38,348 nt of DNA from NCBI GenBank assembly GCA_022780025.1, contig JALEXS010000040.1, positions 1-38,348 on the forward strand. Direction: 5' to 3'. Every line of letters starts with the position of its first letter. The stretch's first letter is position 1. The translations under genes were made by a program, and so were the position numbers. Source of the DNA: Mollicutes bacterium (GTDB lineage Bacteria; Bacillota_I; Bacilli_A; RFN20; CAG-826). Positions 25,493 to 36,300 of this stretch are shown here, piece by piece. A model generated the notes under the pieces. It worked only from the letters and a program-made list of their open reading frames with translations. It ran no database searches and was not told the DNA's origin.

Positions 25493-27046
25493 ATGAACTC
25501 AAAAGAATTATTAATTGAATTAAATAAATTTAAAAATAGTAATTATAATGTTGTATTAATTGATGGACCTTGGGGTAGTGGTAAAACTTATTTGATCAAT
25601 AAATATATTAATGAAAATAAAGATAAAATAAGTATTTATTATGTCTCAATGTTAGGTAAGAAAAATGTCGATGATATCAATACTTCTTTATATAGTGAAG
25701 TAAATAAAAATAGTAAAAGTAATATAACTGGGTTAATTCCTAGCGCAATTAATGCTTTAAGTAATATAACTAAAGATAAAGATTTAGATTTTGTATTAAA
25801 ATTAAATAATAAAGAAGCTAATTGTATTGTTATTTTGGATGATTTAGAAAGATATGCAAGTAGTGACTATGATGAATTTTTGGCTTATATATCAAATTTA
25901 GTACTTAGAGGAAGTAAAATTATTTGTGTAAGTAATTTACTTGAACTTGGTAGTGGAGAAAGATATAACTTTAATTTATATAAAGAAAAAATATTTGATC
26001 GTGTTTATAAAGCAGAATTATTTAATAAAGATGTCATCAATGAAAAATTCTCTAATCTATCTAAATATTTAGACAATGAAATTGATAAATTGTTTAATAA
26101 TAATTTTAGAATTGTTGAGAAATCTTATAATTTTTCTAATGAAGTTATCTCTCATTTGTTAGAATCTAAAGTAAACTTAAGCGATTTCGATTATAAAGCA
26201 ATTATTTTCTATTCTACGATTTTACTTAATGTTTATTTCGATAATAAAAAATTAAGATTAGAAGATTTTAAAATTAGACCTGAAACAAATACTATTAATT
26301 ATAATAAATCTGTCTTTTCTTTAGAGGATGATGCTTGGTCTAGTATATTTATTTATGAATATTCTTTGAATACAAATTATATTTATAAATATGAAAATGA
26401 TTATATTTTTATTTCTAAATTATTAAAAGCTTATTTATTTAGTAAATATGATGAATTAATAAATTATTATAATCATAAATTTATAACTATTGATAATTTA
26501 GAAAGTATAAATGTTATCACACTAAATAATTTAATTGATATAAGCAGTTTAATTAATGATGAGAACTATAATTTTATTTTAAATTGCTTATTTAATAAAT
26601 TAGATAAATCAGATTTGATTAGTAAATTTTTATTTATAAATTCTAAGAGTTTAAATGATATTTCAAAGAAATTATTTAATGAGTTAATTTATAAAATTAA
26701 TGAACATAAAGAAGCTGATTTTATTAATAGTATTGATAAATTATATGAAGAAAAAGAGTATGATAATTTATTTGCTTTAATTAATAATAACATTGATTTA
26801 TTGACAAATAATGTTGATAATCAAATTAAAGATTGGATTATTGATAATAACTTTTTATTAGAATTTACTAATTTAGATTATGTTAATAAATATAGAACCT
26901 ATATTATTAACTTATTTGGTATTTATTGTAATTCATCATTGAAAGATGAAGCGCTTGAATATTTGAAAAAACAAAAAAATAATTCAGATTTGAGGGATCT
27001 TTTAATTAAAAAATTGAGTTATATAAAGGAAGAGATATCAGATTAA
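25493..27046 (+). CDS. KAP-like P-loop NTPase
   Basis: This 517-aa soluble protein has Walker A GPWGSGKT (residues 25-32) and Walker B IVILDDLER (D116, D117), followed by a sensor-like IICVSN. The DDLER form is characteristic of KAP-family and related STAND-like NTPases. The remaining roughly 350 residues are Asn/Leu/Tyr-rich and mostly helical, with no membrane segments or identifiable effector domain. KAP NTPases occur in several phage-defence contexts, but nothing here proves that role. It starts about 80 bases from an IS end, with its own promoter, and its stop is followed after one base by the alcohol dehydrogenase gene. Codon usage is as AT-rich as its neighbours. Confidence 0.72.
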   Translation: MNSKELLIELNKFKNSNYNVVLIDGPWGSGKTYLINKYINENKDKISIYYVSMLGKKNVDDINTSLYSEVNKNSKSNITGLIPSAINALSNITKDKDLDFVLKLNNKEANCIVILDDLERYASSDYDEFLAYISNLVLRGSKIICVSNLLELGSGERYNFNLYKEKIFDRVYKAELFNKDVINEKFSNLSKYLDNEIDKLFNNNFRIVEKSYNFSNEVISHLLESKVNLSDFDYKAIIFYSTILLNVYFDNKKLRLEDFKIRPETNTINYNKSVFSLEDDAWSSIFIYEYSLNTNYIYKYENDYIFISKLLKAYLFSKYDELINYYNHKFITIDNLESINVITLNNLIDISSLINDENYNFILNCLFNKLDKSDLISKFLFINSKSLNDISKKLFNELIYKINEHKEADFINSIDKLYEEKEYDNLFALINNNIDLLTNNVDNQIKDWIIDNNFLLEFTNLDYVNKYRTYIINLFGIYCNSSLKDEALEYLKKQKNNSDLRDLLIKKLSYIKEEISD

Positions 27047-27047
27047 T

Positions 27048-28217
27048 ATGAAAGATTTTATTTTTACACTACCAACAAAACTATATTTTGGTGAAAGTTA
27101 TATTGAAAAAGTAGGAAGTATTTTAAAAGAAAAATCTTTTGAAAAAGTTTTAATAGTATTCGGAAAACATTCTAAAAAGGTCGGATTAATTGACAATATT
27201 GAAACACAACTTAAACAGGAGAATATTAATTATTTTGAATTAGATGATATAAGAGTTAATCCTATTAGAAGTAAGGTTTATCAAGGTATTAAAATTGCTA
27301 AAGAAAATAATGTAGATTTAATTTTAGCTATAGGCGGTGGAAGTGTTATTGATACAGCTAAAGCTATTGCATGTGGAGTAAAAGTTGATTTTGATTTCTT
27401 TGATTTTAATTTACATTTAAAAGAAGTTAAAAGTGCAATGCCAATCGTTACTATATTAACTATTGCTGCAAGCGGTAGTGAAATGAGTGATAGTTGTGTA
27501 ATTAGTGATGATAACTTAAATATTAAAAATGGATTTAATAGTGAATATGTTAGACCTCTTATTAGTTTTTTAAATTCAGAGTATTTAAAAACTTTACCTA
27601 AACATCAAATGGCATGTGGAATCACTGATATGTTTATGCATACTTTTGAAAGATACATTTATATAGAAGAAAGCTCTGAAATTGCTGACGGATTTGCTCT
27701 TGCATTACTTAAAAATTGGTATAAAACTGTTCAAAAATATTTGAAAGGTGATAATAGCAAAGAAGTATTAGATGATTTTATGTTGATTGGAAGTTTTGCT
27801 CATAATGGACTAACTAATATTGGAAAGAAATTTTTAATGCCAGTTCACAAATTAGAACATGGTGTTGGCGGATTTTATCCTAATTTAGTTCATGCTGATG
27901 GATTAGCGATTTTACTACCTTATTTTTTAGAAGAATATAAGACTTATCTTAAAGATAAATTAATAACATTTGGAAAAGTAGTTTTGGAATTAGATTCTAA
28001 TAATGATGATAAATTAATTAATGATATTATATTAAAAATTAAATCTATATTCCACGAACTAGGAATGCCACAATCTTTTAATGAATTAGGCATTTCTTTT
28101 GATTATTTAAAAATAGCTAATGCATTAACTAAAAATAACAGTTCGCCATTATCTTATCCAAATAAAAATATTGATGTTAATGTTGCATCTAGAATTTATA
28201 AAAACTCTCTATTTTAA
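27048..28217 (+). CDS. Iron-containing alcohol dehydrogenase (BDH type)
   Basis: This 389-aa enzyme resembles NAD(P)H-dependent butanol dehydrogenases, which reduce aldehydes to alcohols in fermentation. The nucleotide-binding domain has VNPIRSKVYQGI and the glycine-rich AIGGGSVIDTAKAIA (about residues 92-106). The metal ligands are expected in GITDMFMHTFE, in HKLEHGVGG and in LVHADGLA. The KLEH segment differs slightly from the usual PMEHE. It begins one base after the KAP NTPase stop, so the two are co-transcribed. A fermentation role agrees with the hydrogenase in this window. Confidence 0.88.
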   Translation: MKDFIFTLPTKLYFGESYIEKVGSILKEKSFEKVLIVFGKHSKKVGLIDNIETQLKQENINYFELDDIRVNPIRSKVYQGIKIAKENNVDLILAIGGGSVIDTAKAIACGVKVDFDFFDFNLHLKEVKSAMPIVTILTIAASGSEMSDSCVISDDNLNIKNGFNSEYVRPLISFLNSEYLKTLPKHQMACGITDMFMHTFERYIYIEESSEIADGFALALLKNWYKTVQKYLKGDNSKEVLDDFMLIGSFAHNGLTNIGKKFLMPVHKLEHGVGGFYPNLVHADGLAILLPYFLEEYKTYLKDKLITFGKVVLELDSNNDDKLINDIILKIKSIFHELGMPQSFNELGISFDYLKIANALTKNNSSPLSYPNKNIDVNVASRIYKNSLF

Positions 28218-28284
28218 TTAAAAAACACCTAAAACTTAGTTAAAAATTTAAATTATTAGTGAATTTTTATTTTTAAAATAAAAG

Positions 28285-28313
28285 TTAAAGAACAATTGCA
28301 TCTATGGTATAAT
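28285..28313 (+). promoter_or_regulatory. Extended -10 promoter of pyrH
   Basis: TGGTATAAT (28305-28313) is an extended -10; the -35 position (28285-28290, TTAAAG) is weak. AGAGGAAAG follows, 3-4 bases before the ATG at 28331. Confidence 0.6.
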
Positions 28314-28330
28314 TTTTTAGAGGAAAGAAA

Positions 28331-29047
28331 ATGAAATATAAAAGAATTATTTTAAAACTAAGTGGTGAAGCTTTAGCAGATAAAAAAGATGGCACTATTT
28401 TAGATAACGAAAAATTAAAAAATATTGCACTAGCAGTAAAACAAATGCATGATGCTGGTGTACAAATTGGTATTGTAATTGGTGCTGGAAATATTTTTAG
28501 AGGTAAAATTGCTAGTAAAATTGGAATCGATCAAACTAATGGCGATTACATGGGTATGCTTGGAACCATTATAAATTGTACAGCTTTAAGTAGTGCACTT
28601 GAAAAGATTGGAGTTACTACTAGAGTTATGTCAGCAATTGATGTTAATAAAATTGCTGAACCATATATTTATAAAAGAGCTATTGCTCATTTAGAATGTA
28701 ATAAAGTCGTTTTATTTGCAGGTGGAACTGGTAATCCATATTTTACAACTGATACATGTGCTTCATTACGAGCTCTTGAAATTAATGCTGATGCTATATT
28801 AATGGCAAAAAATGGTGTTGATGGAGTTTATGATAGTGATCCAAGAATTAATAAAGATGCTAAATTCTTAAAACATCTTACTTATCACGATATAATAGAG
28901 AAAAATTTAAATGTTATGGATCAAACTTCAATTACAATGTTAATTGGAAAACATAAAGAAGTTAGAATATTCTCAATGGATGATATTAATAATTTTATGA
29001 AAGTCATTGAGGGTGAAAATATAGGTAGTACCATTACGGAGGAATAA
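28331..29047 (+). CDS. pyrH: UMP kinase
   Basis: This 238-aa amino-acid-kinase-fold enzyme phosphorylates UMP to UDP. The family segments are present: KLSGEALA at the N-terminus, GAGNIFRG, the UMP-binding GGTGNPYFTTDT (about residues 136-147), and KNGVDGVYDSDP for ATP binding. Length is standard. It is followed after two bases by frr, the usual partner. Confidence 0.96.
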   Translation: MKYKRIILKLSGEALADKKDGTILDNEKLKNIALAVKQMHDAGVQIGIVIGAGNIFRGKIASKIGIDQTNGDYMGMLGTIINCTALSSALEKIGVTTRVMSAIDVNKIAEPYIYKRAIAHLECNKVVLFAGGTGNPYFTTDTCASLRALEINADAILMAKNGVDGVYDSDPRINKDAKFLKHLTYHDIIEKNLNVMDQTSITMLIGKHKEVRIFSMDDINNFMKVIEGENIGSTITEE

Positions 29048-29049
29048 TT

Positions 29050-29595
29050 ATGGATGATTACGCTTTATTAGCTAAAGAAGAAATGAACAAGAGTATTAAC
29101 TCTTTACGTGAAAATTTAAGTTCATTAAGAACTGGAAGAGCATCACCAGCTTTACTTAATAATTTAGAATGCGATTATTACGGTGATAAAATGCCAGTTA
29201 CTCAAATTGCTGCAATTAAGGTTCCTGAACCAAGACAATTAGTTATTGAGCCATATGATCGCAACGATGTTAAATCAATTGTTACAGCAATTAACGCTAG
29301 TGATATAGGTATTAATCCAGTTATTGATGGAAATAAAATTAGATTAATTATTCCGGCTTTAACTGAAGATAGAAGAAAAGAACTTGTTAAAAAATGTAAA
29401 TCTTATTGTGAAGAATATAAAGTTGCTATTAGAAATGTTCGCCGCGATATGATGGATAAACTTAAAAAAGATGATACTTATACTGAAGATACTAGAAAAA
29501 GAGCTGAAGCTGATATTCAAAAAGTAACTGATGAATCTATAGTAGAAGTAGATAAAGTTTATAAAGAAAAAGAAAGTGAAATAATGGCTATTTAA
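29050..29595 (+). CDS. frr: Ribosome recycling factor
   Basis: This 181-aa protein splits the post-termination ribosome with EF-G. It has the characteristic SLRTGRASPALL near the N-terminus, and IKVPEPRQLVIEPYD and IPALTEDRRKELVK in the middle. GGAGG precedes its ATG. Its TAA overlaps the ATG of cdsA by one base; the uppS gene that usually separates them is absent. Confidence 0.96.
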   Translation: MDDYALLAKEEMNKSINSLRENLSSLRTGRASPALLNNLECDYYGDKMPVTQIAAIKVPEPRQLVIEPYDRNDVKSIVTAINASDIGINPVIDGNKIRLIIPALTEDRRKELVKKCKSYCEEYKVAIRNVRRDMMDKLKKDDTYTEDTRKRAEADIQKVTDESIVEVDKVYKEKESEIMAI

Positions 29596-30596
29596 TGGAA
29601 GAACATAAAGAACTTATACATCATAACGAGCTTTCAAATGATGCTAAAAAATCGATGAAATCTCGTGTTTTGGTTGGGGTTATAATGTTTATAACCCTTG
29701 TACCTTTGTTCATATTAGGAGATTATTTCTTCTTTGCTTTGATTTTGTTTATATGCGGAGTTTCTACTTATGAAATAATTAAAGCTCCACAAAATGAAAC
29801 AAAAAAGTATGATATATGGGTTTATATTGTCACGTATTTTGTAATTTTTGGATCTTTATTATTGTTGTTAGTAAGTAATAATTATAATTCTGGTCAAAGT
29901 TTATATAATTTGATAAATGGTTTTTCTCATGTTGAGATTTCTTTATCGATAGGTACTTTGATAATATTACCTTATTTAATTCTTACTATATTAGATAAAA
30001 AATTTAGTATTACTGACGCTTTATATTTTATTTGCTTTGATGTTATCTTAATTTTAGGTTTTAGTTCTTTATTATTTTTACGATATGTACCTATTAATGA
30101 TTTTATAAAAGGTAATGCTACTTCTGAAATTGGATTATCAGTTAGATTTGGAACATCACTTTGCTTACTTTTATATTTATTAATTGGTGTTTGCTTTAAT
30201 GATATATTTGCCTATTTTACAGGTGTTCTATTTGGAAAACATAAAATGTGTCCTAATATTTCTCCTAAAAAGACCTGGGAAGGATTTATTGGTGGAATCT
30301 TATTATCGTTTATTTTTTCATTCTTATTTGCTTTCTTATTAGCATATTTTGATTATCCTATCGTTAGTTGTTTAGCTTTATCTAAAACTTATAATATCGT
30401 TATTTTAAGTTTTATAATGCCTTTAGTAGCTACATTAGGTGATTTAGTTTTTAGTTCGATAAAAAGACATTATAATGTTAAAGATTTTGGAACTATTTTA
30501 AAAAGTCACGGTGGAGCTTTAGATAGATTAGATTCTATATTAATATCAAGTATTGTTATTTCTTGCATAATTCACTTAATGACTTTAAGTTTATAA
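29595..30596 (+). CDS. cdsA: Phosphatidate cytidylyltransferase
   Basis: This 333-aa membrane enzyme makes CDP-diacylglycerol for phospholipid synthesis. It has multiple hydrophobic segments. The signature SPKKTWEGFIGG is followed by the C-terminal motif SSIKRHYNVKDFGTILKSHGGALDRLDS, in which KSHGG replaces the usual PGHGG. Translation probably depends on coupling to frr (TAATG overlap), since no clear ribosome-binding site is seen. dxr follows after one base. Confidence 0.93.
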   Translation: MEEHKELIHHNELSNDAKKSMKSRVLVGVIMFITLVPLFILGDYFFFALILFICGVSTYEIIKAPQNETKKYDIWVYIVTYFVIFGSLLLLLVSNNYNSGQSLYNLINGFSHVEISLSIGTLIILPYLILTILDKKFSITDALYFICFDVILILGFSSLLFLRYVPINDFIKGNATSEIGLSVRFGTSLCLLLYLLIGVCFNDIFAYFTGVLFGKHKMCPNISPKKTWEGFIGGILLSFIFSFLFAFLLAYFDYPIVSCLALSKTYNIVILSFIMPLVATLGDLVFSSIKRHYNVKDFGTILKSHGGALDRLDSILISSIVISCIIHLMTLSL

Positions 30597-30597
30597 A

Positions 30598-31755
30598 ATG
30601 AATTTAATATTATTAGGAGCAAGTGGCTCCATTGGTACTCAAACACTTTCATGTTTACAAAATTTTAAAAATAAGTGGACTTTAGTAGGGCTTTCTGTAG
30701 GAAATAAGGCTTTTTTAATAGATTCTATTTTAGAAAAATTTAATAATATTAAATATATTTGTGTTAAAAACAAAAAAGATTATTTAAGTTATAAAAAGAA
30801 ATATCCTAATATTAAATTTTTCTATGGCAATAAAGGCTTAGTTAAACTTGTTAACGCTGATAAAAGATCAGCAGTAGTAAACGCTTTAGTAAGTTATATT
30901 GGATTAAAGCCTAGTATAGTTACTTTAAAAAGAAATAGAATTTTATTATTAGCAAATAAAGAATCTCTTGTTATAGGAGGATCTTTATTAAAAAAACTAG
31001 TTTCTAAACATAAAGGAAGAATAATTCCTATTGATAGTGAACATAGCGCAATTTCTAAATGCTTATTATTTAGTGATACTAACGAAGTTGATTCAATAAC
31101 TATTACTGCTAGTGGTGGTCCTTTTTTTAATTTAACTAAAGAAGAACTAAAAAATGTTAAGTTAGAAGATGCTTTAAAACATCCTAATTGGTCGATGGGT
31201 AAAAAAATTACTATAGATAGTGCAACTATGATGAATAAAGTCTTTGAAGTTATTGAGGCCCATTATTTATTTAATTATCCTTATGAGAAAATTAATGTTA
31301 TGATTGATAGAATTAGTCATACTCATGGATTTATAAAATTAAAAAATAATGATTATATCGTAAATAATTCAAATCCTTCTATGATATCTTCGATTAATTT
31401 TGCTTTAAATATGAATTCTTGCAATGTTAATGAAAATCAAGATGATATTTATAAAGTTAAATCATTAGAGCAATTTAATTTATTACCTTTTGATTATAAT
31501 AGATTTGATTTAATGAAATATGCAAAATTTGTAATCGAACATAAAGGCAATAGTGGTGCTATTTTATGTACTATTAATGATACATTAGTGAATTCTTTTA
31601 TAAATAAAAGAATCACTTATGTTGAACTATTAGAAAATATTGATAAAATTATGTCTAGTGTAAAATTTAGTAAGTGTGATAATTATTTATCTTTAATTCT
31701 TACTATAAAATATACTAAAAAAAGAATTTTGAAATATATACAAAGGAGTAAATAA
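30598..31755 (+). CDS. dxr: 1-deoxy-D-xylulose 5-phosphate reductoisomerase
   Basis: This 385-aa enzyme is the NADPH-dependent second step of the MEP isoprenoid pathway. GASGSIGTQTL binds NADPH; ANKESLVIGG, PIDSEHSAI, ITASGGPFF and the HPNWSMGKKITIDSATMMNK block form the active site, including the metal ligands. The region usually reading HPQSIVHS is changed to RISHTHGF, and the C-terminus is divergent but full length. A MEP pathway is therefore present. No ribosome-binding site is evident, suggesting coupling to cdsA. Confidence 0.93.
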   Translation: MNLILLGASGSIGTQTLSCLQNFKNKWTLVGLSVGNKAFLIDSILEKFNNIKYICVKNKKDYLSYKKKYPNIKFFYGNKGLVKLVNADKRSAVVNALVSYIGLKPSIVTLKRNRILLLANKESLVIGGSLLKKLVSKHKGRIIPIDSEHSAISKCLLFSDTNEVDSITITASGGPFFNLTKEELKNVKLEDALKHPNWSMGKKITIDSATMMNKVFEVIEAHYLFNYPYEKINVMIDRISHTHGFIKLKNNDYIVNNSNPSMISSINFALNMNSCNVNENQDDIYKVKSLEQFNLLPFDYNRFDLMKYAKFVIEHKGNSGAILCTINDTLVNSFINKRITYVELLENIDKIMSSVKFSKCDNYLSLILTIKYTKKRILKYIQRSK

Positions 31756-33375
31756 ATGGGTTCTAAGATATTATCTCTATTACTATTTATAATAGCCTTA
31801 GGTGTTTTAGTTACAATTCACGAATTAGGTCACTTAATTGCTGCAAAAAGCTTCAAAGTTTATTGTAGTGATTTTTCAATAGGATTTGGTCCTAAAATAG
31901 TAAATATCAAAAGAAAAGGACATGAAACTGCTTTTAAAATAGGTGTTTTACCATTAGGTGGTTATGTTTCGATGTATGGCGAAGGAACTGAACTTCCTGA
32001 AGGTGTAAAAATTCCTAGAAGTAGAAGTTTAGAAGGAATAGCTAGATGGAAACGCTTTATTATTATGAGCGCTGGTATCGTAATGAATTTCATTTTAGCT
32101 TATATAATATTCTTTATATGTGCTAGTTGTTTTCCACAATATAAGACTTCATACATAAATCAAATTCAAATTAGAAACGAAGAAACATTTGCTCAAAAAA
32201 TTACTATTTTAGATACTGGTAAAGTTATTGAAAATGATGATTATTTAGCGGTTGGTACTTTTTCTTTAGATAAAAAAGTTGGCTTTAATTTATTAGGATA
32301 TTATGATGGCACAAATTTTAAACCAGGTGTTCATCATAATGCTAGCACTAATAAATATTATGTATTTTCATTAAATACTGCAAATGCTGGTATATATGAT
32401 TTAGATGATTATGCATCACTTATGACAATTTATGAAGCTAGTTTAGTTAATGGATATTTATATGAAACTAATAAAGAAACTAGTGAACAAGTTATTAAAG
32501 AAGTTAATGATTATCTACCTGTTTTAAATAATGGGACACCTGTTTCATATAGAATATTAAAAGATGAAAGTTTTGATGATGTTACTTTTTCATTTAAAAA
32601 TAAAAATAATGAAATAATAAATGCTAAAGTTAATATTTCATCTAAAAAAGAAGGCGTTATTGATAGCTTTGGATTTGGTGTAAGTTATATTAAATTCTGG
32701 GCAAAAGGACAAGCATTTAAAATTGCTGGCGATAATTGGATAACTTCAACTAAATTAATAAGTAAAGCTTTAGGAAATTTATTTGTTGGTAAAGGTTGGG
32801 ATCAACTTGGAGGCCCTATTTCTATATTTACTCAAACAACGACCATATTAGAAAATAATCCTTTCAATGCCTATTTACAAACATGGGGAATCATTAGTGT
32901 TAATTTAGCCTTATTTAATTTATTGCCATTCCCTGGACTTGATGGATGGCATATGTTGGTTACTATTATTGAAGGAGCAACTAATACAATTAAAAGAATA
33001 TTCTATTACAAAAAGAACCCAAAAATTTCAAAAAGTCTTCTAAAAGCCTATGAAATTAATGAAAATGATTTAGGTATTTTAAAAACTGATTTCGAAAATA
33101 AATATAAAGTTTCTTATGAAACATGTTTACTTGATAATACTTTTAGTGGTGATAATAGTGAATTAGATGCAAAGTATATTGATTTTACCGGAATTAAAAA
33201 TAAAGAAGATGAATGTGAAAAATTTATTAAAGAAAATAAATTAGAAGATACTAAGCCATTTAAAGAATGGGGTTTACCTGAAAAAGTTAAAAATATTGTT
33301 TCTTATATTGGATTAGCCTTATTATTTGCTTTAATGATTGCTGTATTTGCAATGGATATTATAAGGATTGTTTAA
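31756..33375 (+). CDS. rseP: RseP-type site-2 membrane protease with extra domain insertions
   Basis: This 539-aa intramembrane zinc protease cleaves membrane-bound regulators and signal-peptide remnants. Zinc ligands H22 and H26 lie in HELGH within the first membrane segment; the third ligand is D396 in LPFPGLDGWH. A second membrane segment follows at about 107-127. The PDZ-containing middle (about 130-320) is longer than usual. About 80-100 polar residues are inserted between the LDG segment and the last membrane helix (about 517-537), where relatives have a short loop. AAAGGAG precedes the ATG. Relatives have about 420 residues. Confidence 0.9.
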   Translation: MGSKILSLLLFIIALGVLVTIHELGHLIAAKSFKVYCSDFSIGFGPKIVNIKRKGHETAFKIGVLPLGGYVSMYGEGTELPEGVKIPRSRSLEGIARWKRFIIMSAGIVMNFILAYIIFFICASCFPQYKTSYINQIQIRNEETFAQKITILDTGKVIENDDYLAVGTFSLDKKVGFNLLGYYDGTNFKPGVHHNASTNKYYVFSLNTANAGIYDLDDYASLMTIYEASLVNGYLYETNKETSEQVIKEVNDYLPVLNNGTPVSYRILKDESFDDVTFSFKNKNNEIINAKVNISSKKEGVIDSFGFGVSYIKFWAKGQAFKIAGDNWITSTKLISKALGNLFVGKGWDQLGGPISIFTQTTTILENNPFNAYLQTWGIISVNLALFNLLPFPGLDGWHMLVTIIEGATNTIKRIFYYKKNPKISKSLLKAYEINENDLGILKTDFENKYKVSYETCLLDNTFSGDNSELDAKYIDFTGIKNKEDECEKFIKENKLEDTKPFKEWGLPEKVKNIVSYIGLALLFALMIAVFAMDIIRIV

Positions 33376-33381
33376 TTTAAA

Positions 33382-36300
33382 ATGGTTCAAGGTGATCAAA
33401 AATTTAAAAGGTTTTTAAATAGTATTGGGATTATTGATGTTGAATCTTTTGACATGCGTTTTTTAAGTATTACAAAAGATCCTAATAAAGATAATTTCTT
33501 TATCTATGATATAGAAAAAGATACACCTTGGAATTTTAAATTAGTTAATCAATTTATTAATAGTCTTAATAATATTGTATCTTATGATTATAAATTAATT
33601 TTCGAATATAAACATGAAATTGAAGAAATTGATATTATAAGTCTAATCAAAGACTGGTATTTTAATCACGAATTTAAAGAATGTCCATTTAATATACATT
33701 TAGAAAATCATGATATTATAATTACTTTTATTAATGATCAAGATGAAAAAGATTTTGATAAAATTAAATTAGATCTTAAGTCCTTTCTAGATTTTATTAA
33801 TTATAATTTTGGTATTAAAGAAGAATTAAAAACACCTGATGAAATTGAAGAAATTATTGATGATGTAGATACAAAAAATGAAGAAGTTAACGAAGAAGAC
33901 GCTAATGAAATTCATATTGATAACGAAGAAGATTTTAATAAGTTTAAAGAGCAAAAAGAAAAAGAATTAGTAGAAGCATTAAAAGCTAATTATGAAAGAA
34001 TGATTGAAGAAAGAAGACATAATAATGTTTTTGTTAAAGGGAACTATAAAGAAGCTAAATTAGGTTATGTAGACTCAAATAGTGGGGCTATAGATTTTAA
34101 TGGTTTTATTTTTGAATGTGATGCAAAAGATACAAAAACTGGTAAAAAACTTTATAAAATAGGTGTTAATGATGATACTGGTGCAATTTATGTTACTTTT
34201 ATATCTAACGCAAACGCTTTAACTCCTGAAAAATTAAGTCAAATTAAAGTTGGTAAAAATATTAGAATTAAAGGACGTGTTGATATTGATAAATATAAAA
34301 AAGAACCTTTTGTAATGGCTCATTATTTTGATATGCTTCCAGATACTTCCTTAAGAACTGATGATTATGAGGGCGAAAAAAGAGTAGAACTCCATGTTCA
34401 TACTAAAATGAGCGAAATGGATGCAGTAACAACAATTACTGATTATTGTAAATTAGCTAAAAATATGGGACATAAAGCGATAGGCTTAACCGATCATGGT
34501 GTTGTTCAAGCTTTCCCTGAAGCTCAAGCTGCTAGTAAAAAAACTGGTGTTAAAATATTATATGGTAGTGAGCTTTATTTAAGTGAAGATTATTTAATAG
34601 GTGCTTTAAATCCAACTGATGATAAATTAAAAGATGTTACTTTTGTTTGCTTCGACTTAGAAACAACAGGTTTATCAATTCGATATGATCGTATCACAGA
34701 ATTTGGTGCTGTTAAAATTGTTAATGGTTTTGTTACAGATAGATTAGATATTTTAATAAATCCAGTTATACCTATTCCAAAGAAAATTGAAGAAAAAACA
34801 AATATTACTAATGAAATGGTTAAAGACCAACCAGTATTTAAAGATGTTTATGATAAAATACATGAATTTATTAAAGGATGTGTTTTAGTCTCTCATAATA
34901 TTGAATTCGACTTTGGTATGCTTAATGAAGCAATGGAAAGGGATGGATTTGGAAGTTTAGAGATGAGCGCAATCGATACTCTTGCTTTATCTAGATATAT
35001 ATTCCCTGAAAATCAAAACCATAATTTAGGTGCTTTATGTCGTAGACTTGATGTAAATTATGATACTGAAAGCGCTCATAGAGCTGATTACGATGCTGAA
35101 GTTTTATCAAAATGTTTTATGGCAATGAGAGCTGATTTTGTTAGAAAAAATAGCGATGTTACTTTAAAAGATATTGAAAAATTACCTATCTCACCTTTAT
35201 TAATTAAACATAGAAGATATAGAACATGGCATGCAACTGTCTATGCTAAAAATTTAGAAGGTTTACATGATTTATATCGAATTATTAGTTATGCTCATAC
35301 AGAAAATATGGGTTACGTTCCTATTTGTCCTAGATCAATTTTAGAAAAATATAGAAAGAATTTAATAATAGGAAGCGCTTGTTTTAATGGTGAAGTTTTT
35401 TATAGTTCTACAAATCGTGGATTAAAAAGCCTGCAGAAAGCCATTAATTTTTATGATTTTATAGAAATTCAACCACTAGATTGTTATTCCTTTTTAGTTA
35501 ATATGGGTGAATTGCCATCTTATGACCAATTGAAAATTTATTTATTAGATATAATAAATGAAGCAAAAAAACAAAATAAAATAATTTGTGCAACTGGCGA
35601 TGTTCACTATGCTAACCCATCCGATAAAATATATCGTGATGTTTTTATTGCTTCTCAAGCTGTTGGTGCAATAGATCACCCATTAAATCCTTATAATAGA
35701 AAAAAAGGTCCACTATTTGAAAATCCAAATCAACATTATTTATCCACAACTGAAATGTTAGAAGCTTTTAAATGGTTAAATAATGATGAAGATATTTATA
35801 ATTTTGTAATTAAAAATCCTAATTATATAGCTGATCAAGTTGAAGATATTCAACCTATTCCACCAGGTCTTTTCCCACCTAGAATCGATAACTGTGAAAA
35901 TTTATTAAGAGATTTGTGTTATAAAACAGCTCATGAGCTATATGGAGAAACATTACCACCATTAATTGAAAAACGATTAGGCGAAGAGCTACATGGTATT
36001 ATTTCTAATGGATATAGTGTTACTTATTATATTGCCCACAAATTAGTTCAACAAGCTAATATAGATGGATATATTATTGGTAGTAGAGGAAGTGTTGGCA
36101 GTTCTTTTGCTGCAACAATGGCTGGAATTACTGAAGTTAATCCATTGCCTCCACATTATAGATGCCCAAAATGTAAACATGTTGAATTTTATGAAGGCGA
36201 TGATATTACTAGTGGCTATGATTTACCTGAGAAAAAATGCCCACATTGTGGTGAAAAAATGATTAGCGATGGACAAAGTATTCCCTTCCAAACATTCTTA

